The notes under the pieces were generated by a model. That model saw only the letters and a list, made by a program, of their open reading frames with translations. It was not told the origin of the DNA and searched no databases. This document shows positions 1 through 8,282 of a stretch of DNA of 64,000 bases, piece after piece. Made by a program: the position numbers and the translations under genes. This DNA comes from Flavobacteriales bacterium. GTDB taxonomy: Bacteria; Bacteroidota; Bacteroidia; Flavobacteriales_F; PHOS-HE28. Positions within the stretch are counted from its first letter, which is position 1. The number at the start of each line of letters is the position of its first letter. Location: the NCBI GenBank assembly GCA_020635695.1, contig JACJZH010000004.1, forward strand, positions 334,527-398,526, written 5' to 3'.

Positions 1-153
1 AACTGGATTCCGGCGTACCGCTCGATGAAGTGGTCGGAAGAAGACGATCGGACAAGTGACCCGACGAACAGGCTTTCGCGGCCCGTTGGTTCGTGACCCA
101 GGATCGAAATACGCGGTTCTTCCCTTGGATCAGCCCCACGGTGATGCGGTCGA
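1..153 (-). other. Possible 5'-truncated-view of a gene downstream of WbqC
   Basis: The minus strand stays open from the window edge to just below the WbqC stop. One frame reads plausibly as protein (ILGHEPTGRESLFVGSL, then DHFIERYAGIQ), but it has no ATG, GTG or TTG start between the WbqC stop and that stretch. It may be the beginning of another polysaccharide-locus gene with an unusual start, or non-coding sequence. I do not recognise a family. Confidence 0.2.
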
Positions 154-882
154 TCAGAAATAGTCCACCTCGCCGAGCAGTTCAGCTACCCGTTCCCTAC
201 CATTGAACATCAGTACATCAATGATCGAGAGCCAAGGGACAAAAGGTGCTCCGAACTGTTCATATTCGATCGGCCTGGAACGAATAAAGCGGAGATCCAC
301 TCCTTGAGAGGCGAACTCTGCGCGATCGTACAGGTCAGCCCCCCCGCTCGGGTTGACGTACACCTCGGCCTGGCAGGCACGGCATATGGCCAGCACTCTG
401 TCCTTCCCCTTTGATCCGTGGTCGGCTTGTACCGTAGATGAAACAACGATCTCGGTAGCAATATCCAAATGCCTACATAACGATCGAATTGAATGAGCTA
501 TGAAACGGAACAAGTTCCTTTCAGGAAAATGAACGAGGTCATCCAATAGTTCCTGGGTCTGATCGAAGTATGGAGCTTTTCCATAGGCTCCTTTCATCTG
601 TGCCAGGAAAGTATTCGGTTCAAAGTTCGGGGCGATCTCTCTGTCCTGTATCGTGCGATCATCACTTGCCTTCACCAAGGGAAGACTGAACATGACATCT
701 TTTCCATCACGCAATATCCTATTCCTGTTGATCCATCCTTTCTTGGTGTATTTGATGTTGTCGTAGATCACGAACTGATCGACCGCGGCGATGAGCTGGA
801 AGTAACCGATATAGGGCAGGAAATATGGCTGCATGATCCCTACATGCTTCTTCCGAGCGATCGATCCACGCATTTGCTCCAT
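154..882 (-). CDS. WbqC-like family protein
   Basis: A 242-residue protein with the hallmark opening of the WbqC-like family (GIMQPYFLPYIGYFQLI, then FVIYDNIKYTKKGWINRNRI). These proteins sit in O-antigen and capsule loci and have an uncharacterised role in nucleotide-sugar or glycan modification. It lies 18 bp after the Wzt-like ATPase on the same strand, so it is probably the distal gene of the polysaccharide export operon. The gene is clearly AT-richer than everything to its right: the stretch around 420-540 is under half G+C against roughly two thirds elsewhere, a common sign of recent acquisition at glycan loci. ATG at 882 is used; a second ATG at 873 is possible. Confidence 0.88.
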   Translation of the reverse strand: MEQMRGSIARKKHVGIMQPYFLPYIGYFQLIAAVDQFVIYDNIKYTKKGWINRNRILRDGKDVMFSLPLVKASDDRTIQDREIAPNFEPNTFLAQMKGAYGKAPYFDQTQELLDDLVHFPERNLFRFIAHSIRSLCRHLDIATEIVVSSTVQADHGSKGKDRVLAICRACQAEVYVNPSGGADLYDRAEFASQGVDLRFIRSRPIEYEQFGAPFVPWLSIIDVLMFNGRERVAELLGEVDYF

Positions 883-900
883 CGGCTGCCTGATCGGGTT

Positions 901-2166
901 CTACCCCAGAACCGCCCACTCCAACTTGGGACGCACCACTCCTACACGCTGACCGAACCATGCTCCTTGCCTTTTGGTGCTGTGGACCTCAAAGGCGACC
1001 GTGCCCGCCTCACGCAAGACCACCTTCCCCTGGTGTGCGAACTGCACCAGTATGCGGTACTCTCCCACGTTCAGAAGGTCACCGGGAATGGTACAGCATA
1101 CTTCATGCGTTCCCACCATGAATCGCGTAGTTGGCTCCAAACTGTCCCGCACACTTGACCCCATCACGACCACATCATCACCATTGAGCAGGTGGATCGC
1201 CGGCACGACCTCGCCTTCCCCGAACCCAAGATTCTCGAAACGCACATGCACCTGGAAGGCATCGGACGTAGTGATCACACCATCCGCAGGGAGGCCGTCC
1301 AATCGGACCTCGCGCAGTTTCAATTCCGGCACACCGGGTGCCTCCTCGTCCCAAATGACCCGCGACCGCATGGTGGTGTATGATCCGAGGTAGGTATGGA
1401 CCACCTCCTCCGTGGGACCATCCATATGCACCTTGCCATCCTTCAACCAGATCACCCGATCACAAAGGCTCTTAACGGAAACCATGTTGTGGCTCACGAA
1501 CAGCACGGTGCGACCGCTCTCGGCCACGTCCTTCATCTTGCCCAGGCACTTGCGCTGGAACTCGGCGTCGCCCACGGCGAGCACCTCGTCGATGATCATG
1601 ATCTCGGGCTCCAGGTGTGCGGCCACGGCGAAACCGAGCCTCACCTTCATGCCACTGCTGTACCGCTTGGTGGGCGTATCGATGTGGTGCTTGATCCCAC
1701 TGAACGCGATGATCTCGTCCAGCTTGCGATCGATCTCCGAGCGGTCCATGCCCAGCACGGCGCCGTTGAGGTAGATGTTCTCACGGCCGGTGAGCTCCGG
1801 GTTGAACCCGGTGCCGACCTCCAGCAGGCTGCTCACACGCCCCTTCATGCGTGCGGTGCCCTCGGTGGGCGTGGTGATGCGCGAGAGCAGCTTGAGCAGG
1901 GTGCTCTTGCCGGCCCCGTTCTTTCCGATGATCCCCAGGATCTCGCCTTCCTGCACATCGAAGGACACCCCGCGGAGCGCCCAGAAATGCTCACCCTCGC
2001 GCTGGGCGTCCATGCCGCCGTCCAGTGGCACCAACGGGTTGGGTCGCCCCCGGAGCCGGGCGAGCAGCACCTTCAGTTCGTCGCCAAGGGTGGCCCCGCC
2101 GATCACGCCCAACCGGTAGCGCTTCCGGAGGTCGCGTACCTCCACGACGGTGTGTGCGGTGCTCAT
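901..2166 (-). CDS. Polysaccharide ABC exporter, ATP-binding subunit (Wzt/TagH type)
   Basis: A 421-residue ATPase that should power export of an undecaprenyl-linked polysaccharide across the inner membrane. Visible motifs: Walker A (IIGKNGAGKST, about residues 77-87), ABC signature (YSSGMKVRLG, about 168-177) and Walker B followed by the D-loop (IMIIDEVLAVGD, about 188-199). The extra region from about residue 275 to the end resembles the Wzt C-terminal carbohydrate-binding domain that selects finished chains. The ATG at 2166 overlaps the permease stop by 4 bp (ATGA), which fixes the start; the open frame continues upstream of it only as a shadow of the permease gene. Confidence 0.92.
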   Translation of the reverse strand: MSTAHTVVEVRDLRKRYRLGVIGGATLGDELKVLLARLRGRPNPLVPLDGGMDAQREGEHFWALRGVSFDVQEGEILGIIGKNGAGKSTLLKLLSRITTPTEGTARMKGRVSSLLEVGTGFNPELTGRENIYLNGAVLGMDRSEIDRKLDEIIAFSGIKHHIDTPTKRYSSGMKVRLGFAVAAHLEPEIMIIDEVLAVGDAEFQRKCLGKMKDVAESGRTVLFVSHNMVSVKSLCDRVIWLKDGKVHMDGPTEEVVHTYLGSYTTMRSRVIWDEEAPGVPELKLREVRLDGLPADGVITTSDAFQVHVRFENLGFGEGEVVPAIHLLNGDDVVVMGSSVRDSLEPTTRFMVGTHEVCCTIPGDLLNVGEYRILVQFAHQGKVVLREAGTVAFEVHSTKRQGAWFGQRVGVVRPKLEWAVLG

Positions 2167-3041
2167 ACGATGTCGGCGAAGGAGCGCTCCACCCGGTGGA
2201 ACGTCATGAGCCCGATCAGCATCACCCCCACGGTGACCCCGGCGGAATAGGTGAGCCCCCCCCAATCGATGGGGTACCCGAAGAAGACGGCCCGCGTGGC
2301 CTCGATCACCGGGGTCATGGGGTTCAGTTTGAAGAGCGTCAGCAGCCAGGGGATCCGGGACAACCGATCCAACGGCATGATCACGGGGCTCGCATACATG
2401 AGCATCTGCACCCCGAACCCGACCAGGAACCCCAGGTCGCGGTACTTGGTGGTCATGGACGAGACCAGGATCCCGGAACCCAATCCGAGCAAGGCCATGA
2501 GCGCCACCAAGGCAGGCAGAGCGAACAACCAGGGGGACGGACCCCAGCCATCGTTCCCTTGGAAGAAATAGTACCCATAGATGATCAGGAAAGTGCCGAG
2601 CTGGATCAGGTAGCTCACGAGGCTGCTCACCGCCATGCTGGCCGGCACCACCAGCCTGGGGAAGTACACCTTGCTCATCAGGTTGGCATTTCCGACGAAG
2701 GTCTTGGAAGTGCGGTTGATAACGCCCGCGAAGTAGTTCCACGCGACGATGCCGCTCATGTAGAACAGCACAGGTGGAAGATCGGGCGGCGAGAGGCCGG
2801 CCGCCTTACCGAAGATGAACGCGAAGGTGAAGGTGGTGGTGAGCGGCTGGATGACGTGCCACAGCGGCCCGAGGACGGTCTGCTTGTACTGGGCCACGAT
2901 GTCCCTCCGGACCAACAGCACCAACAGGTCCCGATAGCGCCAGAATTCCTTCAGGTCCAGCCGCCACCAGGGCTGTTCCGGACGGATCACGATGCTCCAA
3001 TCGCCTTCCGTGCGCCGCGCGCCTGTGGATCCTGCGTTCAT
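2163..3041 (-). CDS. Polysaccharide ABC exporter, ABC-2 permease (Wzm/TagG type)
   Basis: A 292-residue membrane protein of the ABC-2 family with about six hydrophobic segments. The N-terminal cytoplasmic part reads YRDLLVLLVRRDIVAQYKQTVLG, followed by LGPLWHVIQPL, a sequence typical of Wzm/TagG permeases. It pairs with the overlapping ATPase gene as the channel half of an ABC exporter for lipid-linked polysaccharide. It follows the BY-kinase gene by 15 bp, so kinase, permease, ATPase and WbqC look like one minus-strand operon. Confidence 0.92.
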   Translation of the reverse strand: MNAGSTGARRTEGDWSIVIRPEQPWWRLDLKEFWRYRDLLVLLVRRDIVAQYKQTVLGPLWHVIQPLTTTFTFAFIFGKAAGLSPPDLPPVLFYMSGIVAWNYFAGVINRTSKTFVGNANLMSKVYFPRLVVPASMAVSSLVSYLIQLGTFLIIYGYYFFQGNDGWGPSPWLFALPALVALMALLGLGSGILVSSMTTKYRDLGFLVGFGVQMLMYASPVIMPLDRLSRIPWLLTLFKLNPMTPVIEATRAVFFGYPIDWGGLTYSAGVTVGVMLIGLMTFHRVERSFADIV

Positions 3042-3056
3042 GACCTCCCGAACGGA

Positions 3057-5477
3057 TCAGCTTTCCTGGTTCGCGCCGGGGCCGTCCTTCTCCCCCCGCC
3101 TCCTGCGCCCGTAGCCATAACCATAGCCATAGCCCGAACCATAGCCGTAGGCGTAGCGGTAGCCATAGCCGTAGTTCGTGTTGTAGTAGTACTTGCTCTT
3201 CTTCATCCGGACACCGTTCACGATGAAGCCGAAGTTCCGGGCCGGGTTGGCCTCGTGCACCTCCACGGCGTTGCGCACATGGTCCTTGTTGGCGAAACGG
3301 GTGTTGATCACGAACAGGTTGGCGTCGGCATGCTTCATCAGCACCAGTGCGTCGGTGATCAACCCCACCGGGGGCGTATCGATGATCACGTAGTCGTAGC
3401 GCAGGCGCCCTTCGCGGAACAGGTGATCCAGGTGCTTGCTCAGCACCAGTTCGGAGGCGTTGGGGGGCGCAGGTCCCGAAAGGATCACATCGAAGCCCTC
3501 GATCTGGGTGGGCAGGATCACCTCGTCCAGCCCCACCTTGCCCACGAGCAGGTTGCTGAGACCCTGCGGATGGGTCATGTTCAAGCCCTTGCCCACCTTG
3601 GGTTTGTGCAGGTCCAGCTCCAGCAGCAGCACCCGCTTGCCGGCCTTGGCCAGGATGGCGCTCAGGTTCACCGAGCAGAAGGTCTTGCCCTCGTTGGGTC
3701 GGTAACTGGTCACCAGCACCACCTTGCCATGCTCGGTCTCGGGCAGGTACTCCAGGTTGGTACGGACCGTCCGGAAGCTCTCGGTGATGGCCGCCTTCGG
3801 GTCGCTGTCCACCACCACGTAGTTCTCCTCGGCCTTCTCCGAGGCGATGATCTCCCCGAACACCGGCAGGTGGGTCACCTCCTTGAGCTGGTCCGCGTTC
3901 TCGATGCGGTCGTAGAACATGACGCGCACGAAGACGATCACGAAGGAGACCATCAGCCCACCCACGATGAACCCGTAGAGGATCTTGAGCTTGTCCGGCC
4001 GGACCACCCCGAGCGACCGCGCCTTCTCGATGACCTTGGTCTGCGGGATGATGCCCGCTCGCGCGATCACCGTGTTGGCCCGCTTCTCCAGCAGGAAGAG
4101 GTAGAGCTTTTCATTCACCTGAACCTTTCGCTCGATGTTCAGGATGTCACGCTGGGTGCGGGGCACGTTGCGGATCAGGCCCTCGTAGTCCCGGATCTGG
4201 CCCTCCACGTCCTCGATCTTCTGGTTGAGGGCGGTGCGCGTGTTCCGGATGTAGAGCAGCAGGTTGCCCTTGGTCAGCCGGATCACCTCGTCCAGCTGTT
4301 GCACCGACTCGATCTCCTCCTTGGCGTCGAAGAGCATCCGGTTGCGCTGCATCTGCATGTCGTACAGCTGATTCAGCGTCTGTCGTTGAAAGTCATCCCC
4401 CTCCAACAGGTAGAGCGAAGGCGGCAGGAGCTTCTCCTCGCCCACGTTCAGCACGTAGTCCTCCAGATCCGCCAACGAACCGAGCATGAGCTCGTACTTC
4501 CGGCGATCGTTGTCGTACTTGACCAGCTCCTGGAAGTAGCGTTGCTCCTCACGGGAAAGGTCCAGGATGTCCTTGTTCAGTTTGTAGTCCTCCAGCTCCT
4601 GCTCGAAGCGGTTCAGGATCTGGGTCACCTCGTCCAGCTGTCGGTCGATGTAGTTGAGCGTGTTCTGGTTGATGTCGAACTCGCTCTGCAACGTGTAGTG
4701 GATGTACTGGGCCGAGAGGCTGTCCAGGAAGAGCTTGGCCTTGATCGGGATCTGGTCCTCCACGGTGACCTGCAGGATGGTGGTGTACTCCAGGTTCTCC
4801 ACCTGCATCCCGTACTTGTACTTGTTCACCAGCCAGTTCCGGTCGTGCGGGACGAACTGATAGTCGGACGCCGCCAGCCGCTCGATGTGCTTGGGCAGGA
4901 TCCGTTCGGTGCGTTCCACACGAAGCAGGAAGTCCTTGTCCGCGATGTCCTCACCGAAGGGGTGCTGCTTGGTGATGATCCCCGATCCGCTGTCGTAGCT
5001 CAGTTCGAAGTGGTCGGGATCGACGATCCGCAGGTCGAAGGGCTTGCCGTTCAGCTTCGGGTCCAGCACGTTGATGGAGACCTCGAAGGGCAGGGCATGG
5101 TAGACCTCACTGGTCTTGAAGCGGCCGATGATGTAGTAGCTGACGTCGAAGTCGAGCTTGCCCAGGGTCTTGTCGATCAGGTCGTACGAGGTGAGGACCC
5201 GCTTCTGGTTGATGATGTCGCCATAGGCCGCGACGTACCCGATGTTCTGATAGACCTGTGACTGGTAGTTGTAGACCTCCTTGTCCTTGAGCAGGATCTG
5301 GGTGGAGGCCCCGTAGACCTCGGGGATCTTGTAGGAGTAGAGGTACGACAGAACGGCGGAGAGCAGCACGGCCACCACCACCAGGTACCAGTTGCGCGAG
5401 AATACCCGGATGAAATAGCGGAGGTCGCTCGCCTCGATGATGCCACCGCCCTTTTGCTGCTGCCGCTGTGCCGCCAT
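3057..5477 (-). CDS. Polysaccharide biosynthesis tyrosine autokinase (Wzc-like BY-kinase)
   Basis: About 806 residues combining a Wzz-type chain-length domain and a cytoplasmic bacterial tyrosine kinase. A first membrane helix lies near residues 30-50, a long coiled-coil periplasmic part follows, and the second helix lies near 500. The kinase has a Walker A (RPNEGKT, about 590), a Walker A' (LLLELDLHKP) and a Walker B (YVIIDTPPVG). The C-terminus (DNA about 3105-3195) is a Tyr-Gly tail (YGYGYRYAYGYGSGYGYGY), the expected autophosphorylation cluster. In this family phosphorylation state controls polymer length and export. I chose ATG 5477; a GTG at 5504 would add nine residues. A -7 box lies at 5531-5524. 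Confidence 0.93.
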   Translation of the reverse strand: MAAQRQQQKGGGIIEASDLRYFIRVFSRNWYLVVVAVLLSAVLSYLYSYKIPEVYGASTQILLKDKEVYNYQSQVYQNIGYVAAYGDIINQKRVLTSYDLIDKTLGKLDFDVSYYIIGRFKTSEVYHALPFEVSINVLDPKLNGKPFDLRIVDPDHFELSYDSGSGIITKQHPFGEDIADKDFLLRVERTERILPKHIERLAASDYQFVPHDRNWLVNKYKYGMQVENLEYTTILQVTVEDQIPIKAKLFLDSLSAQYIHYTLQSEFDINQNTLNYIDRQLDEVTQILNRFEQELEDYKLNKDILDLSREEQRYFQELVKYDNDRRKYELMLGSLADLEDYVLNVGEEKLLPPSLYLLEGDDFQRQTLNQLYDMQMQRNRMLFDAKEEIESVQQLDEVIRLTKGNLLLYIRNTRTALNQKIEDVEGQIRDYEGLIRNVPRTQRDILNIERKVQVNEKLYLFLLEKRANTVIARAGIIPQTKVIEKARSLGVVRPDKLKILYGFIVGGLMVSFVIVFVRVMFYDRIENADQLKEVTHLPVFGEIIASEKAEENYVVVDSDPKAAITESFRTVRTNLEYLPETEHGKVVLVTSYRPNEGKTFCSVNLSAILAKAGKRVLLLELDLHKPKVGKGLNMTHPQGLSNLLVGKVGLDEVILPTQIEGFDVILSGPAPPNASELVLSKHLDHLFREGRLRYDYVIIDTPPVGLITDALVLMKHADANLFVINTRFANKDHVRNAVEVHEANPARNFGFIVNGVRMKKSKYYYNTNYGYGYRYAYGYGSGYGYGYGYGRRRRGEKDGPGANQES

Positions 5478-5523
5478 GGTCCGGAAGTCCCTGAACGCGA
5501 CCACCCTGCGTTCAGGAAGGCGG

Positions 5524-5531
5524 CAAAGATA
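5524..5531 (-). promoter_or_regulatory. -7 promoter box (TATCTTTG) of the polysaccharide operon
   Basis: A perfect TAnnTTTG on the minus strand, 46 nt ahead of ATG 5477 (19 nt ahead of GTG 5504). It is divergent from the exosortase promoter at 5640. No clear -33 element is visible. Confidence 0.6.
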
Positions 5532-5639
5532 ACGATCCCTTCCGCGGCAATGGCGGTGGCACCGGGCATTCCCGGAAGGCTTGCCGATCGTGGAAAAGAA
5601 AACACCGCGGGCCTTGTAGTCCTGCTGGCAGAGAATTCC

Positions 5640-5647
5640 TATTTTTG
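5640..5647 (+). promoter_or_regulatory. -7 promoter box (TATTTTTG) of the exosortase F module
   Basis: A perfect TAnnTTTG 24 nt before ATG 5672. It overlaps a TTG at 5645 that could otherwise be mistaken for a start codon, which argues for the downstream ATG. Confidence 0.55.
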
Positions 5648-5671
5648 GCGGCCGAACAAAGGTTCGGGACC

Positions 5672-5890
5672 ATGGTGAAGCTGCGCTCCATTCTTACTCT
5701 GCTCTTATTGGCCGCTCCGATGGCCATGGAGGTGCTGGCGCAGCCTCCCGTTGGCGGACCGCCGCCCTGCTGGCCCCCGCCCTGCATCCCGATCGATGGA
5801 GGTGTTGGTTTCCTGGCCCTGGCCGGTGCCCTGTACGGCGGCCGCAAGGCCATGGAGCTTCGGCGCACCCAGCGCAACGCCGATCGATGA
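5672..5890 (+). CDS. Small secreted protein with PID-type C-terminal sorting signal
   Basis: A 72-residue protein made almost entirely of targeting signals. It has an N-terminal signal peptide (residues 1-24), a Pro/Cys-rich linker of about 15 residues (PPVGGPPPCWPPPC), the motif IPIDGG at about 39-44, a hydrophobic segment (45-56) and a basic tail (GGRKAMELRR). The tripartite C-terminus resembles the sorting signals processed by exosortase F in Bacteroidota (PID-CTERM type). The exosortase gene overlaps its stop codon (ATGA), so it is the most likely dedicated substrate. The function of the tiny mature peptide is unknown. Confidence 0.75.
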   Translation: MVKLRSILTLLLLAAPMAMEVLAQPPVGGPPPCWPPPCIPIDGGVGFLALAGALYGGRKAMELRRTQRNADR

Positions 5891-6441
5891 CCTCCGGCGG
5901 GGCCTCGTGGTCCCTGAAGGACCCCCTGGTCCGCTTCCTTGGTCTTTCCATCCTCCTGTACATCGGCTGGCAACTGCTCTATGAGCTGGTGCTCCATCCC
6001 GACGGCCGTCTGGACCGTGCGGTGATCGACAACCTGATGTGGCTGGCCGGGGTCATCCTGACCGGCCTGGGCTACGCCCTGCTTCCCGAACCCGACAGCG
6101 AGAACTACCGCACCATCGGCATCCAGGGCGGTTCGGACCTCTGGGTGGGCGACCCCTGCAACGGCGTGGCGCTCTTCGCCGTGTTCCTCATCTTCCTGAT
6201 CGCCTACCCCGGCCCGCTGCGCCACAAGCTCTGGTTCGCCCCGCTGGGCCTGCTCACGATCCACCTGATCAACGCCCTTCGGATCGTGGTCCTGGCCATC
6301 GTGGTCACCATCGACTACGAGCTGCTCAATTTCCAGCACGACTACACCTTCTATGTGATCGTGTACGGCTGGGTGTTCCTGCTCTGGGCCATCTGGGTGA
6401 AGCGCTTCGCCCCCGGCCGGCTGAGAACGAGCGGGGCATGA
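5887..6441 (+). CDS. xrtF: Exosortase family protein XrtF
   Basis: A 184-residue polytopic membrane protein. The exosortase catalytic residues are visible: Cys91 in GDPCNGV, Arg132 in NALRIVV and His151 in NFQHDYTFYVIVYG. Exosortases are transpeptidase-like enzymes that cut C-terminal sorting signals and transfer the protein to an envelope acceptor, usually a polysaccharide or lipid. It overlaps the substrate gene by 4 bp upstream and the associated membrane protein gene by 4 bp downstream. The polysaccharide export operon lies directly divergent, in keeping with a link between sorting and surface glycan. Confidence 0.9.
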   Translation: MTSGGASWSLKDPLVRFLGLSILLYIGWQLLYELVLHPDGRLDRAVIDNLMWLAGVILTGLGYALLPEPDSENYRTIGIQGGSDLWVGDPCNGVALFAVFLIFLIAYPGPLRHKLWFAPLGLLTIHLINALRIVVLAIVVTIDYELLNFQHDYTFYVIVYGWVFLLWAIWVKRFAPGRLRTSGA

Positions 6442-6899
6442 GGACGCGCGCCGGTATCGCGGTCCTGCTGCTCCTGGGCGTGGCGCTCGGCTCCCTGCGC
6501 GAGTTCCTGTTCATCAACCTGAACTACGAGATCGACCGGGTGCGGTATCACCGCCCCATCGCCTACGCACACTCCCGCTTCCGCGCCTGGACCGAGGGCT
6601 GGGACCTCGGCGCGCTCCTCACGTTCAAGTGGGTGCTGTCGTTCGCCTACATGGCGGCCATGTTGGGCCTCGCCATCCTGCTGATGCGGCTGCTGCAGGG
6701 GCACTTCCGGGCGGCGCGCCACCTGGCGCTCGCCTACGCCGCCCTGGGCCTGCTCGCGCTGGGCTTCCACGCCCTCTCCGGAAGTGTGCCGCCCCTGGAG
6801 GCGGTCGGGGTGAAGCTGCTGCACCTGCTCCAATACCCCGTGCTGCTCTTCTTCCTCTGGGCCGCCCACCTGCTGCGTGCCGGCACGAAACGTGCGTGA
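6438..6899 (+). CDS. Exosortase F-associated membrane protein
   Basis: A 153-residue protein with about four membrane helices and a conserved-looking N-terminal part (REFLFINLNYEIDRVRYHR). Proteins of this size and pattern are consistently encoded next to XrtF. Their biochemical role is not established. The ATG at 6438 overlaps the xrtF stop, so translation is probably coupled. Confidence 0.82.
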   Translation: MRTRAGIAVLLLLGVALGSLREFLFINLNYEIDRVRYHRPIAYAHSRFRAWTEGWDLGALLTFKWVLSFAYMAAMLGLAILLMRLLQGHFRAARHLALAYAALGLLALGFHALSGSVPPLEAVGVKLLHLLQYPVLLFFLWAAHLLRAGTKRA

Positions 6900-6911
6900 G
6901 GTCGCCACCGC

Positions 6912-6919
6912 TACCTTAG
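6912..6919 (+). promoter_or_regulatory. -7 promoter box (TACCTTAG) of glyA
   Basis: A near-consensus box 19 nt before the glyA ATG, immediately after the exosortase module, separating the two transcription units. Confidence 0.5.
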
Positions 6920-6938
6920 CGGGCCATCCCTCACCCCC

Positions 6939-8225
6939 ATGGAACGCGACAAGGAGGTCTTCGACATCATCGACAAGGAACGCTGGCGACAGACCATCGG
7001 TCTGGAATTGATCGCCAGTGAGAACTACGTGAGCGAGCAGGTCCTCGAGGCCATGGGCTCGGTGCTCACCAACAAGTACGCCGAGGGCCTTCCGCGCAAG
7101 CGCTACTACGGGGGCTGCGAGTTCGTGGACGAGGTGGAACAGCTGGCCATCGATCGCGTGAAGCAGCTCTTCGGCGCCGCCTGGGCCAACGTGCAGCCCC
7201 ACAGCGGTGCGCAGGCCAATGCGGCCGTGATGCTCGCCGCCCTGCAGCCGGGCGACACCATCCTGGGCTTCGACCTGAGCCACGGTGGCCACCTGACCCA
7301 TGGCAGCCCCGTGAACTTCAGCGGCAAGCTCTACCGGCCCACGTTCTACGGGGTGGACAAGGAGAGCGGCCGGGTGGACATGGACCGGGTGCGGGAGACG
7401 GCACGCCAGGAGAAACCGAAGTTGATCATCTGCGGGGCCAGCGCCTACAGCCGCGATTGGGACTATGCCGCCTTCCGGGCCATTGCGGACGAGGTGGGAG
7501 CGGTGCTGCTGGCGGACATCTCCCACCCCGCCGGGCTGATCGCCGCCAAGCTGCTGAACGACCCCCTGCCCCACTGCCACGTGGTGACCACCACCACCCA
7601 CAAGACCCTGCGCGGACCCCGGGGTGGGCTGATGATGATCGGCACGGACATGGACAACCCATGGGGGCTGAAGACCCCGAAGGGAGAGCCGCGCAAGCTG
7701 AGCGCCGTGCTGGACAGCGCGGTGTTCCCCGGCACCCAGGGCGGACCGCTGGAGCACGTGATCGCGGCCAAGGCCGTGGCCTTCGGCGAAGCGCTCTCCG
7801 ACGGCTTCAAGGCCTATGGCGAACAGGTGATCGCCAACGCGAACGCCATGGCCCAGGCCTTCCTTGCCAAGGGATACCACGTGGTGAGCGGCGGCACCGA
7901 CAACCACTGCTTCCTGATCGACCTGCGCAACAAGGAGGTCACCGGCAAGGACGCCGAACGGATCCTCGGCGAGGCGCACATCACCGTGAACAAGAACATG
8001 GTGCCCTTCGACGACCAGAGCCCCTTCGTGACCAGCGGCATCCGCATTGGTAGCGCGGCTGTGACCACCCGGGGATTGAAGGAGCACGACTGCGCCCAGG
8101 TGGTGGAGCTGATCGACACCGCCCTGCGCAAGGGGGGCGACCCCTCCGAACTGGACCGGGTGCGCTTCCAGGTGAACGGCATGATGCGCCTGAAGCCGCT
8201 CTACGGCTGGTCGGTGAGTTCCTGA
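6939..8225 (+). CDS. glyA: Serine hydroxymethyltransferase
   Basis: A 428-residue PLP enzyme that interconverts serine plus tetrahydrofolate and glycine plus 5,10-methylene-tetrahydrofolate, the main one-carbon source. Family marks include the N-terminal LIASENYVSEQVLEAMGS, the glycine-rich YYGGCEFVDEVE and the PLP-binding lysine at about residue 222 in TTTTHKTLRGPRGG. Length and start match the family. It has its own -7 box and forms a single-gene unit. Confidence 0.97.
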   Translation: MERDKEVFDIIDKERWRQTIGLELIASENYVSEQVLEAMGSVLTNKYAEGLPRKRYYGGCEFVDEVEQLAIDRVKQLFGAAWANVQPHSGAQANAAVMLAALQPGDTILGFDLSHGGHLTHGSPVNFSGKLYRPTFYGVDKESGRVDMDRVRETARQEKPKLIICGASAYSRDWDYAAFRAIADEVGAVLLADISHPAGLIAAKLLNDPLPHCHVVTTTTHKTLRGPRGGLMMIGTDMDNPWGLKTPKGEPRKLSAVLDSAVFPGTQGGPLEHVIAAKAVAFGEALSDGFKAYGEQVIANANAMAQAFLAKGYHVVSGGTDNHCFLIDLRNKEVTGKDAERILGEAHITVNKNMVPFDDQSPFVTSGIRIGSAAVTTRGLKEHDCAQVVELIDTALRKGGDPSELDRVRFQVNGMMRLKPLYGWSVSS

Positions 8226-8282
8226 CCCCGCACCTGACCGCCGTCATCGATCCGTCGGGGCAGCGGTGGCACCTTGCCGTCC

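Noticed and set aside
2167..2742. Upstream extension of the Wzt-like ATPase frame
   Set aside because: It overlaps the permease in another frame; the ATGA junction and the VVEVRDLRKRY start of the ABC domain support ATG 2166.
2025..5261. A 1078-codon open frame on the plus strand opposite the ABC exporter and BY-kinase genes
   Set aside because: It is rich in His, Gln, Asp and Val in patterns typical of the antisense of GC-rich genes, has no recognisable domain, and the minus strand carries clear exporter and kinase motifs.
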